From assembly GCF_902713425.1 (NCBI RefSeq), contig NC_081245.1, positions 4,887,108-4,951,107 of the forward strand: DNA of 64,000 bases, read 5' to 3'. This document shows positions 21,721 to 33,259 of the stretch, in pieces. How positions within the stretch are numbered: position 1 is the stretch's first letter; every line of letters begins with the position of its first letter. Both the position numbers and the translations under genes were made by a program. This DNA is from Acipenser ruthenus (lineage: Eukaryota; Chordata; Actinopteri; Acipenseriformes; Acipenseridae). The notes beneath the pieces were generated by a model. It ran no database searches. It saw nothing but the letters and a program-made list of their open reading frames with translations, and was not told the origin of the DNA.

Positions 21721-24700
21721 ATGGACTTCTTGTTTGGAAAGAGGAAGACCCCGGAGGAGATGCTGAGACAGAACCAGCGGGCGCTGACCAGAGCCATGCG
21801 CGACCTGGACCGAGAGAGACAGAGGCTGGAGCAGCAGGAGAAGAAAATCATCGCCGACATCAAGAAGATGGCAAAGCAGGGCCAGATGGTGAGCGAGCGA
21901 TCTGCCAGCAAAACCAGGGCTGGATCGCACTGCTGTGCAGCGACGGAGGCACCAGGGCCAGGCGATCCACTCCAGGTTTTACTTTGCCTCAGTGTGTCCA
22001 GCTGACGAGCTCAGGTGTGACTGGTTTTTAAACTCCCAGTGAAACCAGGACTGGATCGCGCGGTCTGGTGAAGACTCCCCTTTAGTTAGATGCGCAGAGT
22101 AGCGCCTCTGGGACTGTGGTGTGTGTGTGTGTGTGTGTGATGAAAGAGGAAACCAGTAAAGCAGTGAGTCAGTCTTTACTGGTGCAGAGCACTTCAGCTC
22201 CATAGAGGCGTCTCGGAGTGATTCACACGATCACTTACAATAACGCAGGAAGGGTTTGAGTGAAATGCAAAACTATCAAACAGAATCTCTCAACCTCTCC
22301 TCCTCTCCCTCCTCCCTCTCTCCCTCTCCTCCCCTCTCCTCCTCCCCGATCCCCTCTCCTTCCCCCTCTCTTTCTCTCCCTCTCTTCTCCCTCTCCTCCT
22401 CCCCCTCTGCCTCTCCTCCTCCTCTCCCTCCCTCTCCCTCTCCTCCCCACCCACTCCCCCTCCTCTCCCTCTCCCTCTCCTCCCCCTCTCCTCTCTCCCC
22501 CTCCCCTCTCTCCTCTCCCCTTTCACCCCCTCCTCTCCCCCTCTCTTCCTCTCTTCCTCCCTCTCCTCCTCCCTCCTCCCCTCTCCTCCTCCCTCTCTTC
22601 CCCCTCTCCTCCTCCCTCTCTTCCTCCCCCTCTCTCTCCCCCTCCTCTCCCTCCCCCTCTCCTCCTCCCCCTCTCCCTCTCCTCTTTCACCCCCTCCTCT
22701 CCCTCTCTCCTCCTTCCCCTCTCCCTCTCCTCCCCCTCTTCCTCCCCTCTCCCTCTCCTCTAACCCTCCTCTCCTCCTCTCCCCTCTCCCTTCCCCCCCT
22801 CTCCTCCTCCCCTCCCCCCCCCTCTCCTCCTCTCCCCTCCCCCCCTCTCCTCTCCCCCTCTCCTCTTCCCCTCCCCCCCTCCCCTCCCCCTCTCCCCTCC
22901 CCCCCTCTCCTCTCCCCCTCTCTCCTCCCCCAGGACGCGGTTAAGATCATGGCTAAGGACCTGGTCCGGACCCGACACTATGTGAAGAAGTTCATCATGA
23001 TGAGAGCCAACATCCAGGCCGTGTCTCTGAAGATCCAGACCCTGAAATCAAACAACAGCATGGCGCAGGCCATGAAGGGAGTGACCAAAGCCATGGGCAC
23101 CATGAACAGACAGGTCAGTGTGTCCCTGAGGAGACGGGTCAGTGTGTCCCTGAGGAGACGGGTCAGTGTGTCCCTGAGGAGACGGGTCAGTGTGTCCCTG
23201 AGGAGACGGGTCAGTGTGTCCCTGAGGAGACGGGTCAGTGTGTCCCTGAGGAGACGGGTCAGTGAACAGACAGGTCAGTGTGTCCCTGAGGAGACGGGTC
23301 AGTGTGTCCTGAGGAGACGGGTCAGTGAACAGACAGGTCAGTGTGTCCCTGAGGAGACGGGTCAGTGTGTCCCTGAGGAGACGGGTCAGTGAACAGACAG
23401 GTCAGTGTGTCCCTGAGGAGACGGGTCAGTGTGTCCCTGAGGAGACGGGTCAGTGTGTCCCTGAGGAGACGGGTCAGTGAACAGACAGGTCAGTGTGTCC
23501 CTGAGGAGACGGGTCAGTGTGTCCCTGAGGAGACGGGTCAGTGAACAGACAGGTCAGTGTGTCCCTGAGGAGACGGGTCAGTGTGTCCCTGAGGAGACGG
23601 GTCAGTGTGTCCCTGAGGAGACGGGTCAGTGTGTCCCTGAGGAGACGGGTCAGTGTGTCCCTGAGGAGGCGGGTCAGTGTGTCCCTGAGGAGGCGGGTCA
23701 GTGTGTCCCTGAGGAGACGGGTCAGTGAACAGACAGGTCAGTGTGTCCCTGAGGAGACGGATCAGTGAACAGACAGGTCAGTGTGTCCCTGAGGAGACGG
23801 GTCAGTGTGTCCCTGAGGAGACGGATCAGTGAACAGACAGGTCAGTGTGTCGCTGAGGAGGACGGGTCAGTGAACAGACAGGTCAGTGTGTCCCTGAGGA
23901 GACGGGTCAGTGTGTCCCTGGGGAGACGGGTCAGTGTGTCCCTGAGGAGACGGGTCAGTGTGTCCCTGAGGAGACGGGTCAGTGTGTCCCTGAGGAGACA
24001 GGTCAGTGTGTCCCTGAGGAGACGGGTCAGTGTGTCCCTGAGGAGACGGGTCAGTGAACAGACAGGTCAGTGTGTCCCTGAGGAGACGGATCAGTGAACA
24101 GACAGGTCAGTGTGTCCCTGAGGAGACGGGTCAGTGAACAGACAGGTCAGTGTGTCCCTGAGGAGACGGGTCAGTGTGTCCCTGAGGAGACGGGTCAGTG
24201 TGTCCCTGAGGAGACGGGTCAGTGTGTCCCTGAGGAGACAGGTCAGTGTGTCCCTGAGGAGACGGGTCAGTGAACAGACAGGTCAGTGTGTCCCTGAGGA
24301 GACGGGTCAGTGTGTCCCTGAGGAGACGGGTCAGTGTGTCACTGAGGAGACGGGTCAGTGAACAGACAGGTCAGTGTGTCCCTGAGGAGACGGGTCAGTG
24401 TGTCCCTGAGGAGGCGGGTCAGTGTGTCCCTGAGGAGGCGGGTCAGTGTGTCCCTGAGGAGACGGGTCATTGTGTCCCTGAGGAGACGGGTCAGTGAACA
24501 GACAGGTCAGTGTGTCCCTGAGGAGGCGGGTCAGTGTGTCCCTGAGGAGACGGGTCAGTGTGTCCCTGAGGAGACGGGTCAGTGAACAGACAGACAGGTC
24601 AGTGTGTCCCTGAGGAGGCGGGTCAGTGTGTCCCTGAGGAGACGGGGTCAGTGTGTCCCTGAGGAGACAGGTCAGTGAAGAGACAGACAGGTCAGTGTGT

Positions 24701-27548
24701 CCCTGAAGAGACGGGTCAGTGTGTCCCTGAGGAGATGGGTCAGTGTGTCCCTGAGGAGACGGGTCAGTGTGTCCCTGAAGAGACGGGTCAGTGTCTCCCT
24801 GAGGAGACGGGTCAGTGAACAGACAGGTCAGTGTCTCCCTGAGGAGACGGGTCAGTGTGTCCCTGAGGAGACGGGTCAGTGAACAGACAGGTCAGTGTGT
24901 CCCTGAGGAGACGGGTCAGTGTGTCCCTGAGGAGACGGGTCAGTGTGTCCCTGAGGAGACGGGTCAGTGAACAGACAGGTCAGTGTGTCCCTGAGGAGAC
25001 GGGTCAGTGTGTCCCTGAGGAGGCGGGTCAGTGTGTCCCCTGAGGAGGCGGGTCAGTGTGTCCCTGAGGAGACGGGTCAGTGTGTCCCTGAGGAGACAGG
25101 TCAGTGTGTCCCTGAGGAGACGGGTCAGTGTGTCCCTGAGGAGGCGGGTCAGTGTGTCCCTGAGGAGACGGGTCAGTGTGTCCCTGAGGAGACGGGTCAG
25201 TGTGTCCCTGAGGAGACAGGTCAGTGAAGAGACAGACAGGTCATTGTGTCCCGGAAGAGGCGGGTCAGTGTGTCCCTGAGGAGACAGGTCCATGTGTCCC
25301 TGAAGAGACAGGTCAGTGAAGAGACAGGTCAGTGTGTCCCTGAAGAGACAGGTCAGTGTGTGTCCCTGAAGAGACAGGTGTGTGTGTGATTCACTCTCTC
25401 TCTCTCTGTGTGTGATTCACTCTTTCTGTGTGTGTGATTCACTCTCTCTGTGTGTGATTCACTCTCTCTGTGTGTGATTCACTCTCTCTGTGTGTGTGTG
25501 ATTCACTCTCTCTGTGTGTGTGTGATTCACTCTCTCTCTGTGTGTGTGATTCACTCTCTCTCCGTGTGTGTGTGATTCACTCTCTCTCTCTGTGTGTGTG
25601 TGATTCACTCTCTCTGTGTGTGTGTGATTCACTCTCTCTGTGTGTGTGTGATTCACTCTCTCTCTCTGTGTGTGTGTGATTCACTCTCTCTCTGTGTGAT
25701 TCACTCTCTCTGTGTGTGTGATTCACTCTCTCTGTGTGTGTGATTCACTCTCTCTCTGTGTGTGATTCACTCTCTCTGTGTGTGTGAGATTCACTCTCTC
25801 TGTGTGTGTGTGATTCACTCTCTCTCTCTGTGTGTGTGATTCTCTCTCTCTCTGTGTGTGTGTGATTCACTCTCTCTCCGTGTGTGTGTGATTCACTCTC
25901 TCTCTCTGTGTGTGTGTGATTCACTCTCTCTCTGTGTGTGTGTGATTCACTCTCTCTGTGTGTGTGTGATTCACTCTCTCTCTCTGTGTGTGTGATTCTC
26001 TCTCTCCCTGTGTGTGTGTGATTCACTCTCTCTCCCTGTGTGTGTGTGATTCACTCTCTCTGTGTGTGTGTGATTCACTCTCTCTGTGTGTGTGTGATTC
26101 ACTCTCTCTCTGTGTGTGTGTGATTCTCTCTCTCCCTGTGTGTGTGTGATTCACTCTCTCCTGTGTGTGTGATTCACTCTCTCCCTGTGTGTGTGATTCA
26201 CTCTCTCTCTCTGTGTGTGTGATTCTCTCTCTCCCTGTGTGTGTGTGATTCACTCTCTCTCCCTGTGTGTGTGTGATTCACTCTCTCTGTGTGTGTGTGA
26301 TTCACTCTCTCTGTGTGTGTGTGATTCACTCTCTCTGTGTGTGTGATTCACTCTCTCTCCCTGTGTGTGTGTGATTCACTCTCTCTGTGTGTGTGTGATT
26401 CACTCTCTCTCTGTGTGTGTGTGATTCACTCTCTCTGTGTGTGTGATTCACTCTCTCTGTGTGTGTGTGATTCACTCTCTCTGTGTGTGTGTGATTCACT
26501 CTCTCTCTGTGTGTGTGATTCACTCTCTCTCTCTGTGTGTGTGATTCACTCTCTCTGTGTGTGTGTGATTCACTCTCTCTGTGTGTGTGTGATTCACTCT
26601 CTCTCTCTGTGTGTGTGATTCTCTCTCTCTCTGTGTGTGTGATTCACTCTCTCTCTGTGTGTGATTCACTCTCTCTCTCTGTGTGTGTGATTCACTCTCT
26701 CTGTGTGTGTGTGATTCACTCTCTCTGTGTGTGTGTGATTCACTCTCTCTGTGTGTGTGTGATTCACTCTCTCTGTGTGTGTGTGATTCACTCTCTCTCT
26801 GTGTGTGTGATTCTCTCTCTCTCTGTGTGTGTGATTCACTCTCTCTCTGTGTGTGTGATTCTCTCTCTCCCTGTGTGTGTGATTCACTCTCTCTCTCTGT
26901 GTGTGTGATTCTCTCTCTCCCTGTGTGTGTGTGATTCTCTCTCTCTCTGTGTGTGTGATTCACTCTCTCTCTCTCTGTGTGTGATTCACTCTCTCTCTCT
27001 CTCTCTGTGTTTCAGCTCAAGCTCCCTCAGATTCAGAAGATCATGATGGAGTTTGAGAAGCAGTCTGAGATCATGGACATGAAGGAGAGAGATGATGAAC
27101 GATGCCATCGACGACGCCATGGGAGACGAGGATGACGAGGAGGAGAGGTGAGAGAGGAGCGCCCTGCTCCATTATCAGTGCGTCAAGCGAATCTCCACAC
27201 AGTGCTGTCACCAAACCCACTGACACCTCCCCCGCTCTCTCTCTCCTCAGCGACGCGGTCGTTTCTCAAGTCCTGGATGAGCTGGGACTGAACCTCACCG
27301 ACGAGCTCTCCAGTAAGTGCGCGTGCGTGCGTGCGTGTCCGCGTGCGTGGGTGCGTGTCCAGTGCCAGCGTTCTCTCCTGTGTTCACAGCGCAGTGCGCT
27401 CACTGTAATCCCTCTGCTTGCCTTTAGACCTCCCGTCCACCGGGGCAAACTCTCCGTGACGACTGGGAAGAAAGCAGAGCCGACGCCAACCTTAGCAGAT
27501 GCTGACGCCGATCTGGAGGAGAGACTGAACAACTTGAGAAGAGACTGA
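21721..27548 (+). CDS. CHMP2A: CHMP2A, ESCRT-III subunit (two apparent single-base indels)
   Basis: Charged multivesicular body protein 2a co-polymerises with CHMP3/CHMP4 on membranes for endosomal sorting, cytokinetic abscission and nuclear-envelope sealing, and recruits VPS4. Coding exons: 21721-21888 ([20 protein letters not shown]; basic helix 1), 22934-23113 (ends AMGTMNRQ), 27016-27147, 27251-27312, 27428-27548. The C-terminus ([14 protein letters not shown]) is the MIT-interacting motif read by VPS4. All donors and acceptors are good and the total would be about 220 aa (human 222). As assembled, exon 27016-27147 carries one extra base near 27083-27093 (GAGAGAGATG where KEEMMND needs GAGGAGATG), and exon 27428-27548 lacks one G in the run 27442-27445. 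Each alone would cut the protein short. With every other exon clean, I favour sequencing error in repeat-rich DNA over a pseudogene. Poly(A) signal at 29752. Confidence 0.93.
21905..22075 (-). mobile_element. Decayed M1 MITE in a CHMP2A intron
   Basis: Retains AACTCCCAGTGAAACCAGGA followed by CTGGATCGC, and an inverted partner at its other end, but is far more diverged than the other M1 copies. It begins about 15 bases after the exon donor at 21888. Confidence 0.45.
22290..22931. repeat. CCT/CTCC pyrimidine tract up to the CHMP2A exon 3 acceptor
   Basis: 640 bases of C and T that end directly in the acceptor TCCTCCCCCAG at 22933, so the tract serves as an oversized polypyrimidine tract. The open frames in it are artefacts. 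Confidence 0.95.
23103..25385 (+). repeat. 24-bp minisatellite that includes copies of the CHMP2A exon 3 splice donor
   Basis: Units GTCAGTGTGTCCCTGAGGAG plus ACGG repeat for about 2.25 kb, starting at the first base of the intron (23114). At intervals the array also contains GAACAGACAGGTCAGTGTGT, which is the end of exon 3 (coding NRQ) with its donor; I count about twenty such copies. Open frames here come from the 24-base period. Confidence 0.95.
25385..27010. repeat. GATTCACTCTCTCTGTGTGT minisatellite
   Basis: 1.6 kb of variable CT and GT runs joined by GATTCA, continuing to the acceptor TGTGTTTCAG before exon 27016. With the preceding array it fills the whole intron. Confidence 0.95.
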
Positions 27549-28640
27549 GAGAGAGAGGAGAGAGACTGGGGAGGGGGTTAGAGAATTGGAGGGGGAGAGA
27601 GGGAGGGGGTTAGAGAATTGGAGGGGGAGAGAGACTGAACAACTTGAGAAGAGACTGAGAGAGAGGAGGAGAGACTGGGGAGGGGGGTTAGAGAATTGGA
27701 GGGGGAGAGAGACTGAACAACTTGAGAAGAGACTGAGAGAGAGAGGAGAGAGACTGGGGAGGGGGTTAGAGAATTGGAGGGGGAGCGAGGGAGGGGGTTA
27801 GAGAATTGGAGGGGGAGAGAGACTGAACAACTTGAGAAGAGACTGAGAGAGAGAGGAGAGAGACTGGGGAGGGGGTTAGAGAATTGGAGGGGGAGAGAGA
27901 CTGAACAACTTGAGAAGAGACTGAGAGAGAGGAGAGAGACTGGGGAGGGGGTTAGAGAATTGGAGGGGGAGCGAGGGAGGGGGTTAGAGAATTGGAGGGA
28001 GAGGGGGAGAGAGGGAGGGGGTTAGAGAATTGGAGGGGGAGAGAGACTGAACAACTTGAGAAGAGACTGAGAGAGAGAGGAGAGAGACTGGGGAGGGGGT
28101 TAGAGAATTGGAGGGGAGAGGGAGGGGGTTAGAGAATTGGAGGGGGAGAGAGACTGAACAACTTGAGAAGAGACTGAGAGAGAGAGGAGAGAGACTGGGG
28201 AGGGGGTTAGAGAATTGGAGGGGGAGAGGAGAGGGTTAGAGAATTGGAGGGGGAGAGAGACTGAACAACTTGAGAAGAGACTGAGAGAGAGAGGAGAGAG
28301 ACTGGGGAGGGGGTTAGAGAATTGGAGGGGGAGAGGGAGGGGGTTAGAGAATTGGAGGGGGAGAGGGAGGGGGTTAGAGAATTGGAGGGGGAGAGAGACT
28401 GAACAACTTGAGAAGAGACTGAGAGAGAGAGGAGAGAGACTGGGGAGGGGGTTAGAGAATTGGAGGGGGAGAGGGAGGGGGTTAGAGAATTGGAGGGGGA
28501 GAGAGACTGAACAACTTGAGAAGAGACTGAGAGAGAGAGGAGAGAGACTGGGGAGGGGGTTAGAGAATTGGAGGGGGTTAGAGAATTGGAGGGGGAGAGA
28601 GGGAGGGGGTTAGAGAATTGAAGAGCAGGAGGGGAGAGAG
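27510..28640 (+). repeat. Minisatellite in the CHMP2A 3' UTR containing copies of its last codons
   Basis: Starting inside the last exon, units combine GGGGTTAGAGAATTGGAGGG with GAGAGACTGAACAACTTGAG plus AAGAGACTGA. The latter is the end of CHMP2A (ERLNNLRRD and stop). Nine extra copies follow the real one, near 27631, 27711, 27821, 27899, 28045, 28151, 28259, 28398 and 28505. They are not translated. Confidence 0.95.
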
Positions 28641-28859
28641 AGACAGAGGGGAGGAAATTTGACTCGTTTCACCACCGTAATAAATGAGGGAGAAAAAAAC
28701 AAAACCTGTCAACTCGTTTGTGAACTAGAAAGAAGTGTGAAGGGTCTTTATACAGGAAAACACAGGACAGTGCAGAGAGGTCATCACATCGCAGATCAGA
28801 AAGAGCTGTGTCTGAAAACAACGCATGAGCTGCACTGCATTACTCAGGGGAGCTGGAAG

Positions 28860-28894
<35 letters not shown>

Positions 28895-28921
28895 GATGAT
28901 GATTCCTGGCCAGCCCTGTGA

Positions 28922-29435
28922 GATAATGTTCCCTCGTTAACATATTGAATTCCACCCCCTCTATATAGAATGAACTCCCTCAGCTTCATAGAGTCCAATG
29001 AAAGCTGCTGAATAATGTTCCCTTGTTAACATATTGAATTCCACCCCCTCTATATAGAATGAACTCCCTCAGCTTCATAGAGTCCAATGAAAGCTGCTGA
29101 ATAATGTTCCCTTGTTAACATATTGAATTCCACCCCCTCTATATAGAATGAACTCCCTCAGCTTCATAGAGTCCAGTGAAAGCTGCTGAATAATGTTCCC
29201 TTGTTAACATATTGAATTCCACCCCCTCTATATAGAATGAACTCCCTCAGCTTCATAGAGTCCAATGAAAGCTGCTGAATAATGTTCCCTTGTTAACATA
29301 TTGAATTCCACCCCCTCTATATAGAATGAACTCCCTCAGCTTCATAGAGTCCAATGAAAGCTGCTGAATAATGTTCCCTTGTTAACATATTGAATTCCAC
29401 ACCCTCTATATAGAATGAACTCCCTCAGCTTCAGA
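28922..29435. repeat. 89-bp tandem repeat
   Basis: Nearly six units containing TGTTCCCTTGTTAACATATT and CTCCCTCAGCTTCATAGAGT, an 89-base period. An (ATT)n run precedes it at 28860-28892. From 29435 to 29870 there is only the CHMP2A poly(A) signal and a GT/CG run at 29501. Confidence 0.9.
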
Positions 29436-29871
29436 GTCTCCTCTCTCTCTGAAATGCTGACATTGTTTCTCAGCTCTGACAACAGAACGCTAAGTAAACT
29501 CGTGTGTGTGTGTGTGTGTGCGCGCGCGCGTATCCACACAGACGCACACTCCTGGGCTATATCTTCAAATGTAATCATTTTTTCTTCTATATAAATATGG
29601 TATATCTCAGCTCTGTATAAAAGCTGGTTCTTCAATCTAGGACATCTAGATTGATCTCTGTTTGTGTGCAGCGAGTGTGTTGGATCTCGTTTGGGATCTT
29701 GTTAAATTTTCAGATTTAAAACTGGGCTGTTGTAAGTGTTGTTTTTTTTTCAATAAAGTTTCTTAGGTTTATTTTGAGTTTCTGTGTCCAATTATTAAAA
29801 ATAACTAAACAAAAGGACTGTGACGAGACACAGAGTAGTAGATTTTGGTGCATTTTAACTGTAAAATCTAA

Positions 29872-30325
29872 AGGGAGGGGTCAGTGATCCTGTTAATAAA
29901 GCTAATAAGAGGTGAGAGAATGGATTTTAAAGATGGTCAGCGCTCCTTTAAAGGGAGGGGCCAGCAATCCTGTTAATAAAGCTAATAAGAGGTGAGAGAA
30001 TGGATTTTAAAGATGGTCAGCGCTCCTTTAAAGGGAGGGGTCAGTGATCCTGTTAATAAAGCTAGTAAGAGGTGAGAGAATGGATTTTAAAGATGGTCAG
30101 CGCTCCTTTAAAGGGAGGGGTCAGTGATCCTGTTAATAAAGCTAATAAGAGGTGAGAGAATGGATTTTAAAGATGGTCAGCGCTCCTTTAAAGGGAGGGG
30201 TCAGTGATCCTGTTAATAAAGCTAGTAAGAGGTGAGAGAATGGATTTTAAAGATGGTCAGCGCTCCTTTAAAGGGAGGGGTCAGTGATCCTGTTAATAAA
30301 GCTAATAAGAGGTGAGAGGATGGAT
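29872..30325 (+). repeat. 80-bp satellite family S80, array 3
   Basis: About five to six units in the same orientation as array 2, lying between the CHMP2A poly(A) signal and the 3' end of the minus-strand gene that follows. Confidence 0.95.
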
Positions 30326-30413
30326 TTTGAAGCTGTGGTCCTCCTGTAATGACCGCGTCTGCAGAAACCAAAATCAATAGCCGCTACATTCCGGTGGTAT
30401 TTCAGAAAATAAT

Positions 30414-30419
30414 TTTATT
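30414..30419 (-). promoter_or_regulatory. Poly(A) signal for the minus-strand gene at 31954-32904
   Basis: AATAAA on the minus strand (CACAATAAAATT). It would give a 3' UTR of about 1.5 kb that holds the repeat 30715-31950. Assignment by position. Confidence 0.4.
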
Positions 30420-30714
30420 GTGCAGACAAGAGCCACCTCAGCATGGAAATGTACTTCAAAAAACAAAACACAAACATGTTTGTTTCAAGAACTTCCCAAA
30501 CTCCAGTGCATACAAATCCTGGCGCACGCGTCACACATTTCATTTTCATTTTATATTTTTTTATATCCATATAGAAAAGTGTCCGTGTTTTATAAACGCC
30601 ACGAGTCGGTTATTTACAGATTTTCAGTTCTGGCCCGACTTTGAAAAGATTTCCACCAAGAAAAGAACCCAAACTTTACAATCGGTCAATACGTGAATGT
30701 GAATCACAGCTCTA

Positions 30715-31950
30715 CACCCCCCCCTCACCCCCTCCCACCCCCCCTCCACAACCCCTCACACCCCCTCCATCCCCCTCACAGCCCCTCCCACCCCCTCACA
30801 GCCCCTCCCACCCCCTCCATCCCCCTCACAGCCCCTCCCACCCCCTCACAGCCCCTCTCACCCCCTCACAGCCCCTATCACCCCCTCTCACCCCCTCACA
30901 GCCCCTCCCACCCCCTCCACAACCCCTCTCACCCCCTCACACCCCCTCCATCCCCCTCACAGCCCCTCCCACCCCCTCACAGCCCCTCCCACCCCCTCCA
31001 TCCCCCTCACACCCCCTCACAGCCCCTATCACCCCCTCTCACCCCCTCACAGCCCCTATCACCCCCTCTCACCCCCTCACAGCCCCTCCCACCCCCCTCC
31101 ACAACCCCTCTCACCCCCTCACAGCCCCTCCCACCCCCTCACAGCCCCCCTCACCCCCTCTCAGCCCCTCACACCCCCTCACAGCCCCTATCACCCCCTC
31201 TCACCCCCTCACAGCCCCTATCACCCCTCTCACCCCCTCACAGCCCCTCCCACCCCCTCCACAACCCCTCTCACCCCCTCACAGCCCCTCCACCCCTCAC
31301 CCCCTCTCAGCCCCTCACACCCCCTCACAGCCCCTCCCACCCCCTCACAGCCCCTATCACCCCCTCTCACCTCCTCACACCTCCTCACAGCCCCTCTCAC
31401 CCCCTCCACAACCCCTCTCACCCCCTCCCACCCCCTCACAGCCCCTATCACCCCCTCACAGCCCCTCACCACCTATCACCCCCTCTCAGCCCCTCCCACC
31501 CCCTCACAGCCCCTATCACCCCCTCACAGCCCCTCCCACCCCCTCACAGCCCCTATCACCCCCTCACAGCCCCTCTCAGCCCCTCTCACCCCCTCACACC
31601 TCCTCCCACCCCCTCACAGCCCCTATCACCCCCTCTCACCCCCCTCACAGCCCCTATCACCCCCTCACAGCCCCTCACCACCTATCACCCCCCCTCACCC
31701 CCTCACAGCCCCTCCCACCCCCTCACAGCCCCTCACAGCCCCTCTCAGCCCCTCACCCCCTCACAGCCCCTCTCAGCCCCTCTCACCCCCTCACAGCCCC
31801 TCCACACCCCCTCACAGCCCCTATCACCCCCTCACAGCCCCTCTCACCCCCTCACAGCCCCTCTCACCCCCTCACAGCCCCTCACAGCCCCTCCACACCC
31901 CCTCACAGCCCCCTCTCCCCCCTCACAGCCCCTCCCCCTCCCCCTCCCCC
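30715..31950. repeat. CACAGCCCCTCCCACCCCCT minisatellite
   Basis: 1.2 kb of 10-20 bp units of CCCCTCACAGCCCCTATCAC type. Proline-rich open frames of 400-500 codons on the plus strand are artefacts. Confidence 0.9.
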
Positions 31951-31953
31951 TCC

Positions 31954-32904
31954 CTACCCCTCGAAGTCGCTGACAAGCTGCAGCTCAAACACCTGCAGAT
32001 GTTGCTTCAGCTTCTCCGGAGATCGGGGGGGCTTTCGAACCCGTCTCCACAACCCAGCACCTCCCCCCCCGGCTGGCCCCTCCCCCCGGGGGGCGTGTCT
32101 GCACCCCCCAGCTCCGCCCCGGAGCCCAGGAAACTCAAAACCTGGCCCTCGCTGGCGGCCGCGTCAGCACCGGACCCTTCCAGTAGAAACACCTGCCCCT
32201 CTGGCAGAGTGACGACCTGCAGCCCCCCTCCCTCCCCCCCTCCCTCCCCCTCCCCCTCCCCCTCCCCATTCCCCCCGCTCCTCCTCTCCTGCAGCAGGAC
32301 GGCCAGCCTGTGTCTGAGCCTCAGCTCGCGTCGCCGGGCAGCGGCCAGCTGTCTGTGCGCCCGCTCCATCCCCTCGCGGGCCGCCTCTGCGCGGGCTCTC
32401 CAGCACAGGGGGCTCTGCACCCCGTAGCTGTGCTCCCGGGCGATGTAGGAGCCGGGAGGGGGGGGCAGGCGGGCCATATAGACCGAGGGAGAGGCCGGGC
32501 GAGGGGGATGTTGCCCTGGCAAGCTCCTCTCCTTCCCTCTCCCTCTCCCTCTCCTGAGCCTCCTCATCTCTCTCCAGCTGGTTCTGCTCAAGCCTCGCCC
32601 CCGCGGTGGCTCCTCCCACTCCTCCAGATATGTTCTGCTCAAGCCCCGCCCCCGCGTGGCTCCTCCCACTCCCCATCCTCCTGCTGCCTCTGACAAGCCC
32701 CGCCCCTCGCAGGAAACCGCCCCTGGGATAGGCGGAAGGTCTCTCTCTTCTCCTGGCTGCTGCTCCGTCCCGATTGGTTGGTCTGTTTTCGAGGTCCAGC
32801 CTGCCTCAGGCCCCGCCCCCTCTCCTTCTTCTCCTCCTCCTCTTCCTCGTCCTCTGTTTTGGGGACCCCGCTGGTTTCCGAGGATTTCCTTTGCCTGCTG
32901 CTGA
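31954..32904 (-). CDS. Last exon of a gene with HCF-1-binding motif and coiled coil (THAP-like), partial
   Basis: Begins after acceptor CTCATTTCAG (exon from 32904). One frame is open to 32007 and contains SYIAREHSYGVQSP; EHSY (32435-32424) fits the HCF-1-binding motif [DE]HxY. A basic amphipathic helix follows (RRRELRLRHRLAVLLQERR). THAP-domain proteins carry this motif-then-coiled-coil arrangement at their C-terminus. Past a run of seven C (G on the plus strand, 32025-32031) the frame ends, whereas one base over it continues SPEKLKQHLQVFELQLVSDF and stops at 31954, so a missing C is likely. The first 400 bases are ambiguous: a second frame there (VPKTEDEEEEEEKKE) looks equally protein-like, so other indels are possible. 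No THAP domain is visible; upstream exons may be in the gap. The family call is tentative. Confidence 0.5.
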
Positions 32905-33259
32905 AATGAGTGAGAGGGAGGGAGGAGGGGAGGAGAGGGAGTTCATATGATTTAGAAATACTAGTTTTTTTAGTTTTTTTTAATTCACACTGAAGACGCT
33001 GAGAGTGTCTCTCCTCTCACCCTCTCTGTGGTACCCAGACTGGGATCTCTCTCTCCTCTCTCCTCCCCTGCCCTCTCTCTCCTCTCTCTCCTCTCTAGCT
33101 CCTCTCCTCTCTCTCCCCTCCTCTCTCTCTCTCCCTCTCCTCTCTCCTCTCTCTCCCCTCTCCTCTCTCCTCTCCTCTCCCTCTCTCTCTCCCTCTCTCT
33201 CCTCTCCTCTCTCTCCTCTCTAGCTCCTCTCCTCTCTCCTCTCCTCTCTCTCCTCTCTT

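Noticed and set aside
23114-25385. CRISPR-like look: a 24-bp repeat at regular spacing
   Set aside because: The interruptions are copies of an exon end, not unique spacers, and the DNA is a vertebrate intron. It is a minisatellite.
30641-32212. 523- and 426-codon proline-rich frames
   Set aside because: They arise from the CCCCTCACAGCC array and run through the minus-strand exon at 31954-32904, which has real protein features.
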